A stretch of DNA of 17,435 bases, from NCBI GenBank assembly GCA_031263965.1, contig JAISES010000153.1:1-17435 (forward strand), given 5' to 3'. Below, one piece after another: positions 7,489 to 14,083 of the stretch (position 1 is its first letter; each line of letters opens with the position of its first letter). Source of the stretch: Prevotella sp. Lineage in GTDB: Bacteria > Bacteroidota > Bacteroidia > Bacteroidales > Dysgonomonadaceae. The position numbers and the translations under genes were made by a program. The notes beneath the pieces are model-generated. The model was not told the origin of the DNA and ran no database searches. It was given only the letters and a program-made list of their open reading frames with translations.

Positions 7489-8902
7489 ATTTGCCTTTGA
7501 ATAAGATGATTTCGGATAAACATGTGTCGTCATACTTCGTTCCCTGATAGATACCTGTTATTTCCAGTTCTATTCTGGTTGCTTTGTACTTGCTGTAAGG
7601 ATATGCTATATTATAATAACGGGCGTCGGGATGTTCGCGCATACTCTCAAGATAAAAGGGTCGATATTCCACACCCTTGAAATTAATATTTTCGTCCATG
7701 GGAACATTGTCGGATTCCTCCCCGTCTCTAGTTCCTTCTATATTTATACGGATCGATTTTATACGGTTGTTTTCCAGATAAGTAGATTTACTTTTATGGT
7801 ATCCGTTTACCATAACAAAGCCTTCTATTAAGGTAGGTTTCTTAAATTCGATGATGATCTTATCGCCTACACCGCCAACCCATGCAGTAGCAAAGTCCAG
7901 GTCGGTAAGATTACTTATAGGATAGGCTTTTTGTTCGCTTGCGGCAGATATTCCATATTCACCAGCCGGTATTATTAGGGACAGATATTCTGTCAAGTCT
8001 AAACCATTTATAAGTTTATATTTGAGATGTATGGGTTGTGAATCTTTGAAGTTGAAATTATTTGACCGGTATGTAAATGCATCCCCATTTTGCGTAAAAG
8101 GTAGTCCCTCTATAGTCAGGTTATTTCTATATCTGGTTTTTTCATAATAATCCGGAGTCAGGGCAATATCTGAAGCATCTATCTGTACATAAAAATCACG
8201 AGCCGTTCCGTTTCCCCAATGAGAGGCCGGTGACAGGTCGTATACTAATTCATTCTCGCAACTGTAAAAGCCTAGTTGTGCCGCGTAAGTTCCCGACACG
8301 GATGAATTACGGATTGCGTATCTCACTTCCAAAGTAACAATTTCTCCTTTTTTGATACTGATTTGAGTATAAAACCATCTGCGGTAGACTGATTCATAAA
8401 TACTGTATGCAAGACTTGCTTCATATTCTTCCAACCCTTCCTTGCCGGAAGAAAAATCCTTTCTGTCGGGAAGTTGAGAATTTGTTAGTACGGCTTCGGA
8501 CGAAGCTTTGGACGGCAATGGTTTACCATCCAGATAAAAAAAGATATCTTTGATGTAGTTGTCTTGCCATCCGATGGTATAGGAACTTTCGGAATAATAA
8601 TCCGGCGTCAAACCTGAATTTACATATTTTTCGCCTCCACCCTGATAATCTACGGGAAAACCATAATCGATGTCTATATAGTCTTTACCGGAATTGTTCC
8701 ATAGAACATACTTAACCGTTACCTGGCTGTATTTCCCCGGGCGGATATACAATTTTTCACTCAAAACCTGGACATCTGCTATCTTCATAGGTGTAGGATT
8801 CGACGACCCGATCAGCGCCGAATGCCTATCGGTAGGGTCTCCGTTTGCTATGGCAGACAAAACGTATAAAAGGGTTAGTACACAGGCTATAATCTTTTTC
8901 AT
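7487..8902 (-). CDS. secreted protein with NADase-type glycan-binding domain
   Basis: This 471-residue protein has a signal peptide (MKKIIACVLTLLYVLSAIAN), with no lipobox Cys at the cleavage region. The N-terminal two-thirds (about 40-300) is rich in beta strands, with YVLWNNSGKDY (65-75) and a RWFYTQISIKKGE region (175-187), and is not recognised. The C-terminal part (about 315-470) has the pattern of the NADase-type glycan-binding/discoidin-like domain: NLTDLDFATAWVGGVGDKI (331-349), VNGYHKSKSTYLENNRIKSI (365-384), and YQGTKYDDTCLSEIILF (452-468). That domain is thought to bind glycans; here the role is inferred. It is convergent with fba, shares its terminator and appears monocistronic. 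A degenerate -7 box (TACTTTTA on the minus strand) lies about 25 nt before the ATG. Confidence 0.75.
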   Translation of the reverse strand: MKKIIACVLTLLYVLSAIANGDPTDRHSALIGSSNPTPMKIADVQVLSEKLYIRPGKYSQVTVKYVLWNNSGKDYIDIDYGFPVDYQGGGEKYVNSGLTPDYYSESSYTIGWQDNYIKDIFFYLDGKPLPSKASSEAVLTNSQLPDRKDFSSGKEGLEEYEASLAYSIYESVYRRWFYTQISIKKGEIVTLEVRYAIRNSSVSGTYAAQLGFYSCENELVYDLSPASHWGNGTARDFYVQIDASDIALTPDYYEKTRYRNNLTIEGLPFTQNGDAFTYRSNNFNFKDSQPIHLKYKLINGLDLTEYLSLIIPAGEYGISAASEQKAYPISNLTDLDFATAWVGGVGDKIIIEFKKPTLIEGFVMVNGYHKSKSTYLENNRIKSIRINIEGTRDGEESDNVPMDENINFKGVEYRPFYLESMREHPDARYYNIAYPYSKYKATRIELEITGIYQGTKYDDTCLSEIILFKGK

Positions 8903-9103
8903 AGTAGTTGTTTTTTATGATAAAAGTAAAATTTATTTTGAAAATAACATCTGAAACCGAGAGATTTTAGTTATGCAGGGTTTATTATACCACTTTAAAA
9001 ATTATTTCTTGCTATTACGCATATTTAACAAACACGCTTGAACTTTTCTATATTCAATATGGTTATAACAGCGTGTAGTTTTGTAAAGTTTGTGTTAAGG
9101 TAT
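8903..9103. other. AT-rich intergenic stretch without a recognised gene
   Basis: No reading frame with protein-like composition is seen. On the plus strand TAGTTTTG (9076-9083) matches the -7 promoter consensus and precedes the orphan terminator at 9104, so a very short transcript is possible. There is no good -33 box. Confidence 0.4.
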
Positions 9104-9139
9104 AAAGAGTCTGCGGTGTGACATCGCGGACTCTTTTGG
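9104..9139 (+). terminator. strong orphan terminator
   Basis: A 12-bp stem AAAGAGTCTGCG / CGCGGACTCTTT (9104-9115 with 9125-9136, one G-U pair), loop GTGTGACAT, then a T-rich tail TTGGTTTTG. It is oriented to stop plus-strand transcription, yet no plus-strand gene precedes it: the neighbour at 8902 starts in the other direction. It may end a small RNA or be left over from a lost gene. Confidence 0.7.
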
Positions 9140-9149
9140 TTTTGTTCCA

Positions 9150-9205
9150 TAAAAAATAGCTAATAAGTCTTTGTATAATCCTATAATAAGTTCTATAAAA
9201 TAATT
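9150..9205. repeat. probable decayed copy of the palindromic 80-bp family
   Basis: It shares the 13-mer AATCCTATAATAA (9177-9189) with the core of copy C, preceded by TAGC and followed by a weak TATAAAAT end. The outer arms are not recognisable, so this may be a heavily mutated copy. Confidence 0.3.
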
Positions 9206-9226
9206 ATATCGTATTTGATTGTACAA

Positions 9227-9361
9227 TTTCTCCCGTTATTGCGAGCCTGAAAGGCGAAGCAATCTGGAAATTGGCCGGTTAGCGGTAGGTGCAGTCCTTT
9301 GTGACTGCTCGAAAAATACAGATGTATAGCTTCGGGTAAACCCTCGCAATGACGAGAAAGA
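9227..9361. repeat. dispersed repeat, composite copy R3
   Basis: Ends TTTCTCCCGTTATTGCGAG (9227-9245) and CTCGCAATGACGAGAAAG (9343-9360) are inverted versions of each other and match the arm of copies R1 and R2. The right part adds AGCTTCGGGTAAACC, as in R1. The interior differs and contains a small hairpin GCAGTC / GACTGC (9291-9308). It looks like two outward-facing halves around unrelated filler. Confidence 0.7.
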
Positions 9362-9385
9362 TTAAACATAAGTAATGAAAACAAT

Positions 9386-9504
9386 TTAATACAACATTAT
9401 TTTCGTTTTTGTCATGCTGACGGAAGGAAGCATCTCGTGTATATTTTGTTTTGGAGAAACGAGATCCTTCGTTCCTCAGGATAACAGAGAGTATGTTGTA
9501 TTAA
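9386..9504. repeat. nested palindromic element of a third family (R4)
   Basis: The outer arms TTAATACAACAT (9386-9397) and ATGTTGTATTAA (9493-9504) are perfect 12-bp inverted repeats. Inside them, GTCATGCTGACGGAAGGAAG (9411-9430) is imperfectly inverted as CTTCGTTCCTCAGGATAAC (9468-9486), with CATCTCGT / ACGAGATC nearer the centre. This second type resembles the common 'GTCATGCTGAGGAACGAAG' dispersed palindromes. As RNA it would fold into a long hairpin just downstream of the DUF4954 gene. Confidence 0.65.
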
Positions 9505-9520
9505 TTTTTATTGATTTATA

Positions 9521-9556
9521 AATAATATTTTTCGCTAAAATTCAAACAGTTTCTTA
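9521..9556 (-). repeat. palindromic 80-bp family, half copy E
   Basis: AATAATATTTTTCGCTAAAA followed by TTCAAACAGTTTCTTA matches the right half of copy C (4751-4785). On the minus strand the arm reads AAGAAACTGTTTGAATTTTAG, which is read in frame by the DUF4954 gene as Lys-Lys-Leu-Phe-Glu-Phe-stop. Confidence 0.75.
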
Positions 9557-11535
9557 GGGTTCCCTAACCTATTTATAAGTTCTTCTCCAAGCTTGGTTTT
9601 AGTTTCGATATGCTGCAAGATAGCTTTTACAAACGCGTTTTCTTCAAATATTCCGCGAACCTGGTCAAAGTCTACTTTTTGTTGATACCTATCGCCATCT
9701 ACACCGAATCCGGTACGCGAAGAGAGAGAGAATTCCTTCCTGGCATCGTTATAGATCATCTTATCTAAATCTACAACTGCTTTATTCCAGCTTTTAACAA
9801 TAGAAATAATATCTTCAGCAATAATTGATTTTAACGAAACCCCGAAATATTGTTGTATCTTATCCCAAGCCCAAGTCCATTCCAATGAGTAATAATTTCG
9901 ATGAAGTTGAACAAAAACATTATTTATTATCTCAACATCAGATATTTCCCCCGATTCAATATGATTTATCAGGGAATCGATTTCCGATCGCGGCGCCAGC
10001 AAACCTCCTATATCGCTCCATTCATTTAATCCGATAGATGTATCCGGATTTAAACAATCCCTTATCTCTTCGTTGCTGCTACAGGAACAGCCCGCCAACC
10101 GCGAAATAACAGAGTTTCCTAAAAACTTTATAATAGCCATATTATACAGGTTTATTCCCTTTTTCAGGGATGTACCCTTTATCCGGCAACTCTGATACGT
10201 ATAGAAAGCAGAAGTTTCGCCACAGGTATTTTGCAAACCATTTAATATATCGATGGACTTAAACATTTTTTGAACAGTATAAGGGCTTAATAAATTAAAG
10301 TTGATCTGATCGAACTGTTCAGGATCTTTACGTTTATCGCGTTTGGGGAATTTTTGAGCATCGCGGATCGTACCGACACTGCGAAGATTTACCCCCGGTA
10401 CAAGTACCGATTCACTCTTATCTTCTATCAGATAAGAGAATGGCATATCCGAAGTATCCGGATTTTGATAATGACGCCCCATGATTAATGAAAATGCCCC
10501 AATACGGGCAGGCCACAAAACATAAGAATTACTGGTCGTTTTCCCTCCTCTTTCAACTATCCCCTGATGTATAGGCCCCAATTTGTACATATGATTACTC
10601 TGGTTCGATCCGGAACCAGCATTCATAAAGGAAAACATACCGGCAATAAGTAGCGTTGACTTATGATGTGTAACAGTATATGGCCCTGCAAACAAGGCAC
10701 ATGCCTCACCGTTTTCACCCTGGCAATTGCTAAAAAACAAAGAATCGCTTGCCGAATAAGTATGTCCCAATTGGCAAGACTGGCCTACAAAACAACGCGT
10801 GAGCATTGTTCCATCCTCAACCCGCGAACCGGAGCAAATTATAAAATCGGATGCCATCACGCTATATCCGATATGAACAGGTGCATGACGATTACTGTTA
10901 ATACTCCCGTTTTCAAGGTGCCGGGCTCCTTCTATTTCAGCACAATCCCCTATGCGGACATTCTTTATAGCCCCTGCGTTTACAATGGCAACATCACTGC
11001 CTATTGTACCCATCGAGGAGGTTTGCTTCCCTGCATAACTGCATACCATATCCTGCATTTTCTTAATCAAAGCAGGGCGATGACGGTAGAACGACAAAAT
11101 ATAAGCAAAATGAGCGCTAAGCTTATCATAAATCAAGACTTCGCGCCCTCCTGTTTCGTTCAATACCGAGACCTCCACACCATTGCCAAAAGCAGATTCA
11201 CCCTCTACGTAAAGGTGGTGTATATTCTGAATCCTGACATTGTCGCCAATGCGGTAATTCGCTATATAGTTCTGGACATTTTCGATTAATACATTATTGC
11301 CAATTTCACAATTATGCAAACAGGCATGATTTATTCCGGAATGTTTTTTCAATCCTCCGGGAAGAGTAAAGTATTCTTCAAGAACTCCGAGTTTTATTTT
11401 TCCCGAAAAAGCCACAGCCTTGATATATTCGGGAGAAAAATCATGATGTACAGTTATATTGTCCCAATTTTCGGCAACGCAGCCATGATGGGTAAGTTTC
11501 TCTATTTCAAGAGAAGTTAAGTTTCTATAAGTCAT
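9535..11535 (-). CDS. DUF4954 family left-handed beta-helix protein
   Basis: This 666-residue protein resembles the DUF4954 family. The N-terminal half (about 70-390) is a set of hexapeptide-like turns, such as CEIGNNVLIENV (76-87), YRIGDNVRIQNI (94-105), TIGSDVAIVNAGAIKNVRIGDCAEIEGA (177-204) and HIGYSVMASDFI (221-232), as in left-handed beta-helix acyl- and nucleotidyltransferases. Conserved-looking segments include GPYTVTHHKSTLLIAGMFSFMNAGSGSNQSNHMYKLGPIHQG (284-325) and WPARIGAFSLIMGRHYQNPDTSDMPFSYLIE (341-371), with several His residues that could serve catalysis. The C-terminal part (about 410-660) is helical. It is known mainly from Bacteroidota and spirochaetes, and the reaction is unknown to me; sugar-related transfer is inference. 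The final residues KKLFEF and the stop come from repeat E. Confidence 0.8.
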   Translation of the reverse strand: MTYRNLTSLEIEKLTHHGCVAENWDNITVHHDFSPEYIKAVAFSGKIKLGVLEEYFTLPGGLKKHSGINHACLHNCEIGNNVLIENVQNYIANYRIGDNVRIQNIHHLYVEGESAFGNGVEVSVLNETGGREVLIYDKLSAHFAYILSFYRHRPALIKKMQDMVCSYAGKQTSSMGTIGSDVAIVNAGAIKNVRIGDCAEIEGARHLENGSINSNRHAPVHIGYSVMASDFIICSGSRVEDGTMLTRCFVGQSCQLGHTYSASDSLFFSNCQGENGEACALFAGPYTVTHHKSTLLIAGMFSFMNAGSGSNQSNHMYKLGPIHQGIVERGGKTTSNSYVLWPARIGAFSLIMGRHYQNPDTSDMPFSYLIEDKSESVLVPGVNLRSVGTIRDAQKFPKRDKRKDPEQFDQINFNLLSPYTVQKMFKSIDILNGLQNTCGETSAFYTYQSCRIKGTSLKKGINLYNMAIIKFLGNSVISRLAGCSCSSNEEIRDCLNPDTSIGLNEWSDIGGLLAPRSEIDSLINHIESGEISDVEIINNVFVQLHRNYYSLEWTWAWDKIQQYFGVSLKSIIAEDIISIVKSWNKAVVDLDKMIYNDARKEFSLSSRTGFGVDGDRYQQKVDFDQVRGIFEENAFVKAILQHIETKTKLGEELINRLGNPKKLFEF

Positions 11536-11581
11536 ACAGTTTTCTAAAAAGGGGTCTGGGGTTCAAATTACAACAAAAATA

Positions 11582-11633
11582 ATAAGAAACTATTTAAATT
11601 CTACAGCAAATCTTTTTTATAGCCTATTTTTCG
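11582..11633. repeat. palindromic 80-bp family, half copy F
   Basis: AAGAAACTATTTAAATTCTA, then CAGCAAATCTTTTTTATAG, then CCTATTTTTCG follows the left half of copy C. The right half is missing. It lies about 50 nt upstream of the DUF4954 start, so half copies flank that gene on both sides. A TATTTTTG box on the minus strand (11574-11581), a candidate -7 element for the gene, abuts it. Confidence 0.65.
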
Positions 11634-11680
11634 TGTTCTTTTAGATTCTTTTTCTTAGTTGCCTATTTATAAGGTGTAGT

Positions 11681-11702
11681 AGTATGTACATAGTATGTAC
11701 AT
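11681..11702. repeat. two 11-bp direct repeats AGTATGTACAT
   Basis: AGTATGTACAT occurs twice without a gap. Each unit contains the palindrome ATGTACAT, so two palindromes are placed one helical turn apart. It lies between the DUF4954 gene and the tRNA terminator, about 150 nt upstream of the DUF4954 ATG. An operator role is possible but unproven. Confidence 0.6.
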
Positions 11703-11743
11703 CAAAAATAAAAAGAACTTACAATTCTAAATCGTAAGTTCTT
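11703..11743 (-). terminator. terminator of the tRNA-Met gene
   Basis: Perfect 10-bp stem AAGAACTTAC / GTAAGTTCTT (11713-11722 with 11734-11743), followed on the minus strand by the T-rich run TTTTTATTTTTG. It starts 11 nt after the tRNA 3' end. Confidence 0.85.
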
Positions 11744-11753
11744 GATTTTCACG

Positions 11754-11827
11754 TAGCGGGAGCGAGAATTGAACTCGCGACCTCATGATTATGAATCATG
11801 CGCTCTAACCATCTGAGCTATCCCGCC
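11754..11827 (-). tRNA. tRNA-Met (anticodon CAU), elongator type
   Basis: The 74-nt cloverleaf folds fully: acceptor GGCGGGA / TCCCGCT with a terminal G-U pair, D arm GCTC...GAGC, anticodon arm CATGA-TTCATAA-TCATG (anticodon CAU), variable loop AGGTC, T arm GCGAG-TTCAATT-CTCGC, discriminator A. The 3' CCA is not encoded. The three G-C pairs of initiator anticodon stems are absent, so it is not the initiator. A tRNA-Ile2 with lysidine-modified CAU cannot be fully excluded, but the anticodon stem and D arm look more like elongator Met. It has its own promoter and terminator. Confidence 0.9.
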
Positions 11828-11847
11828 AAACATCATATTAGCGGGTG

Positions 11848-11879
11848 CAAAAATAGAGGATTATTTTTGATAATACAAG
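11848..11879 (-). promoter_or_regulatory. promoter of the tRNA-Met gene
   Basis: On the minus strand CTTG (11876-11879, one mismatch to TTTG) is followed after exactly 20 nt by TATTTTTG (11848-11855), a perfect Bacteroidota -7 box. Transcription would begin roughly 15 nt before the mature tRNA 5' end. Confidence 0.75.
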
Positions 11880-12013
11880 TATCAGACGCGAAAATAATTC
11901 ATTTAATTTATCCGATATAGCGGAAAAACCTCATATCCAATATAAAACTTGCTAATATAATTTAAGATAAATATCTTTCTTGAGATTATGCACACGAACA
12001 TTTTTCTTTTTAC

Positions 12014-12021
12014 TATTTTTG
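12014..12021 (+). promoter_or_regulatory. probable lptF/G-ribBA promoter, -7 element
   Basis: TATTTTTG is an exact -7 match that ends 25 nt before the permease ATG. No clear -33 TTTG is found at the right distance. It is divergent from the tRNA promoter. Confidence 0.5.
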
Positions 12022-12046
12022 TAGTCGATTTTGAGATAATAATTTA

Positions 12047-14083
12047 ATGCTAAGAATAAAGCGATTATATACATTTATCATTCAAACATTTATCCCGGTC
12101 TTTATGATGACCTTTGCTATATGTTTGTTTATCGTATTAATGCAGTTTATATGGCGTTACGTTGAAGACTTTGTGGGAAAAGGTCTCGACAATACTGTGC
12201 TCGCCGAACTATTCTTATATGCAGCTCTCAGCCTTATACCCATGGCTTTGCCGTTATCACTGCTTTTAGCATCACTTATGGCATTTGGAAATCTGGGAGA
12301 ACGCATGGAATTATTAGCTATTAAAGCATCGGGTGTATCGCTTCTGAAAACTATGCAGCCACTGATTATGCTTGTAGCATGTATTTCTATCGGAGCTTTC
12401 TTTTTCCAGAATGAGGCTATGCCTCGTATTCAGGTGAAATTCAGGTCTTTAATGATGTCTATTAAGCAAAAATCACCGGAGTTGGATATTCCGGAAGGAT
12501 CATTTTACAGCGGTATAAATAATTATAGTTTATATGTAAAGAAGAAAGACTCTGAAACGAAGATGCTGAAGGATGTAATGATTTATGATACTTCCGAAGG
12601 CTTTGATAATATGTCTGTATTTGTTTGCGACTCTGCATTAATGAGAGTCACTGAAGATAAAAAATATCTGTTGTTAAATCTTTATTCAGGCCAGCGATTT
12701 GCCAATTTTCGCCAAGCAGATCTTACATCAAATGCAAATCGTAACAGCCAGTTTGTGCCATATAGCAGAGAAAATTTTGTGGAGAAGGAAATTGTTATTT
12801 CGTTCGATAGTAATTTCGCCAGGATAGATGAGTCTAATTTGGAAGGAACTCAAATATCGAAAAATATTGCTAAGTTGTCCCATTCTATAGATTCTCTTAA
12901 CAACCGGCTGGATAGTATAAATGTACAAGACCGGAAACTCTTAGGTAAACATACATACCTTACATACCGGAATAATGATTCATATCAAAAGAATAAAGAA
13001 AATCAGATAGTTAAGAATAAAATCGAAGTGCCGGATAAGATTAATTTCGATTCATTGATGAATTCCTTTACTTTAGAGGAAACTTCCCTGTATCTGAATA
13101 TTGCGGCAAATGACGCCGAAAGCAACAGGTTTAATATGATGGAAGTCATCCCTAAAGTAAATATGCAAAAAAACATCCGCCTGCATCAGATAGAATGGCA
13201 TCGGAAATTTGTTTTATCATTTGCTTGCCTCATCTTTTTCTTTATCGGCGCGCCGTTGGGAGCGATCATACGCAAAGGGGGATTAGGCATGCCGGTTGTC
13301 GTATCGGTTATATTGTTCATTATCTACTACATAATAGACAATATAGGCTATAAATTGGCTCGCGACGGAGTATGGATCGTATGGCAGGGCATGTGGCTCA
13401 GTTCGATGGTATTGTTTCCTTTGGGAGTGTTCCTTACCTATAAAGCCATGAATGACTCTGCTCTGTTCAATACCGAAGCCTATGGCAATTTCTTCAGGAG
13501 GATGCTCGGTTTAAAGAAAAAAGCCATATATGACAATGAGGTGATAATTGATGAATCGGCAATCCCTGCTTTGGAAACATTAAATGCAGATCCGTCTATA
13601 ATTGCAAGTCTCGAATCTATGGGTATAGATATGCTGAAAGACGTAGCGAGAAATCATCAGCAATACGGCTATGGATCCGGTACTTTAGACGTTGTACTGA
13701 GTGTATTAAAGACCAAAGGAACAAGCTTTTTTGATGTCAGGATTAAAAGTCTGGACTACAACGAAGCTGTAAGTTATTATAAAGCATTCCTCAAAAATTA
13801 TAAGATAGCTATTACCGGATATTTTACCGTCTTAATTCTCTGGTTATTACAAATTACTGTAAATTCGGATATACTGACTTTTACGGCATTTATTGCCACA
13901 TTGGGATATATCGGATGCTATATAAAATCATTTATCTGTTATTTTGACTTTTATAGAAGCATCGATAAAAAAATAAAGAAAAATAACCCGAGGATTATGA
14001 TATTGTCCTTCTTCTGCATATGGGGATTATATAAATATCTGAAAGGGCAAATAAAGAGCGAATTAGAAAACATAAAATGGTAA
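12047..14083 (+). CDS. LptF/LptG-family LPS export permease, extended C-terminus
   Basis: This is a 678-residue inner-membrane subunit of the LptB2FG ABC transporter, which extracts LPS and passes it to the periplasmic bridge. What is seen: three N-terminal membrane segments (about 10-36, 52-80, 100-121) with the coupling-helix region [15 protein letters not shown] (82-96); a periplasmic beta-jellyroll (about 125-380) with a charged, low-complexity insertion (about 255-340); and three further segments (about 386-409, 414-434, 442-467). These match YjgP/YjgQ proteins, which are usually about 350-370 residues in Proteobacteria. Residues 470-678 are extra: a soluble linker, then further hydrophobic stretches at about 587-604, 610-632 and 648-664. 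It overlaps or abuts ribBA. LptF versus LptG cannot be decided. Confidence 0.88.
   Translation: MLRIKRLYTFIIQTFIPVFMMTFAICLFIVLMQFIWRYVEDFVGKGLDNTVLAELFLYAALSLIPMALPLSLLLASLMAFGNLGERMELLAIKASGVSLLKTMQPLIMLVACISIGAFFFQNEAMPRIQVKFRSLMMSIKQKSPELDIPEGSFYSGINNYSLYVKKKDSETKMLKDVMIYDTSEGFDNMSVFVCDSALMRVTEDKKYLLLNLYSGQRFANFRQADLTSNANRNSQFVPYSRENFVEKEIVISFDSNFARIDESNLEGTQISKNIAKLSHSIDSLNNRLDSINVQDRKLLGKHTYLTYRNNDSYQKNKENQIVKNKIEVPDKINFDSLMNSFTLEETSLYLNIAANDAESNRFNMMEVIPKVNMQKNIRLHQIEWHRKFVLSFACLIFFFIGAPLGAIIRKGGLGMPVVVSVILFIIYYIIDNIGYKLARDGVWIVWQGMWLSSMVLFPLGVFLTYKAMNDSALFNTEAYGNFFRRMLGLKKKAIYDNEVIIDESAIPALETLNADPSIIASLESMGIDMLKDVARNHQQYGYGSGTLDVVLSVLKTKGTSFFDVRIKSLDYNEAVSYYKAFLKNYKIAITGYFTVLILWLLQITVNSDILTFTAFIATLGYIGCYIKSFICYFDFYRSIDKKIKKNNPRIMILSFFCIWGLYKYLKGQIKSELENIKW

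Noticed and set aside
10663..11289. A 208-residue plus-strand open frame
   Set aside because: It is antisense to the DUF4954 gene, whose frame is supported by hexapeptide repeats and full length. The Cys- and His-rich translation has no domain-like pattern.
11754..11827. Initiator tRNA-fMet
   Set aside because: The anticodon stem lacks the three consecutive G-C pairs of initiators, so an elongator is the better call.
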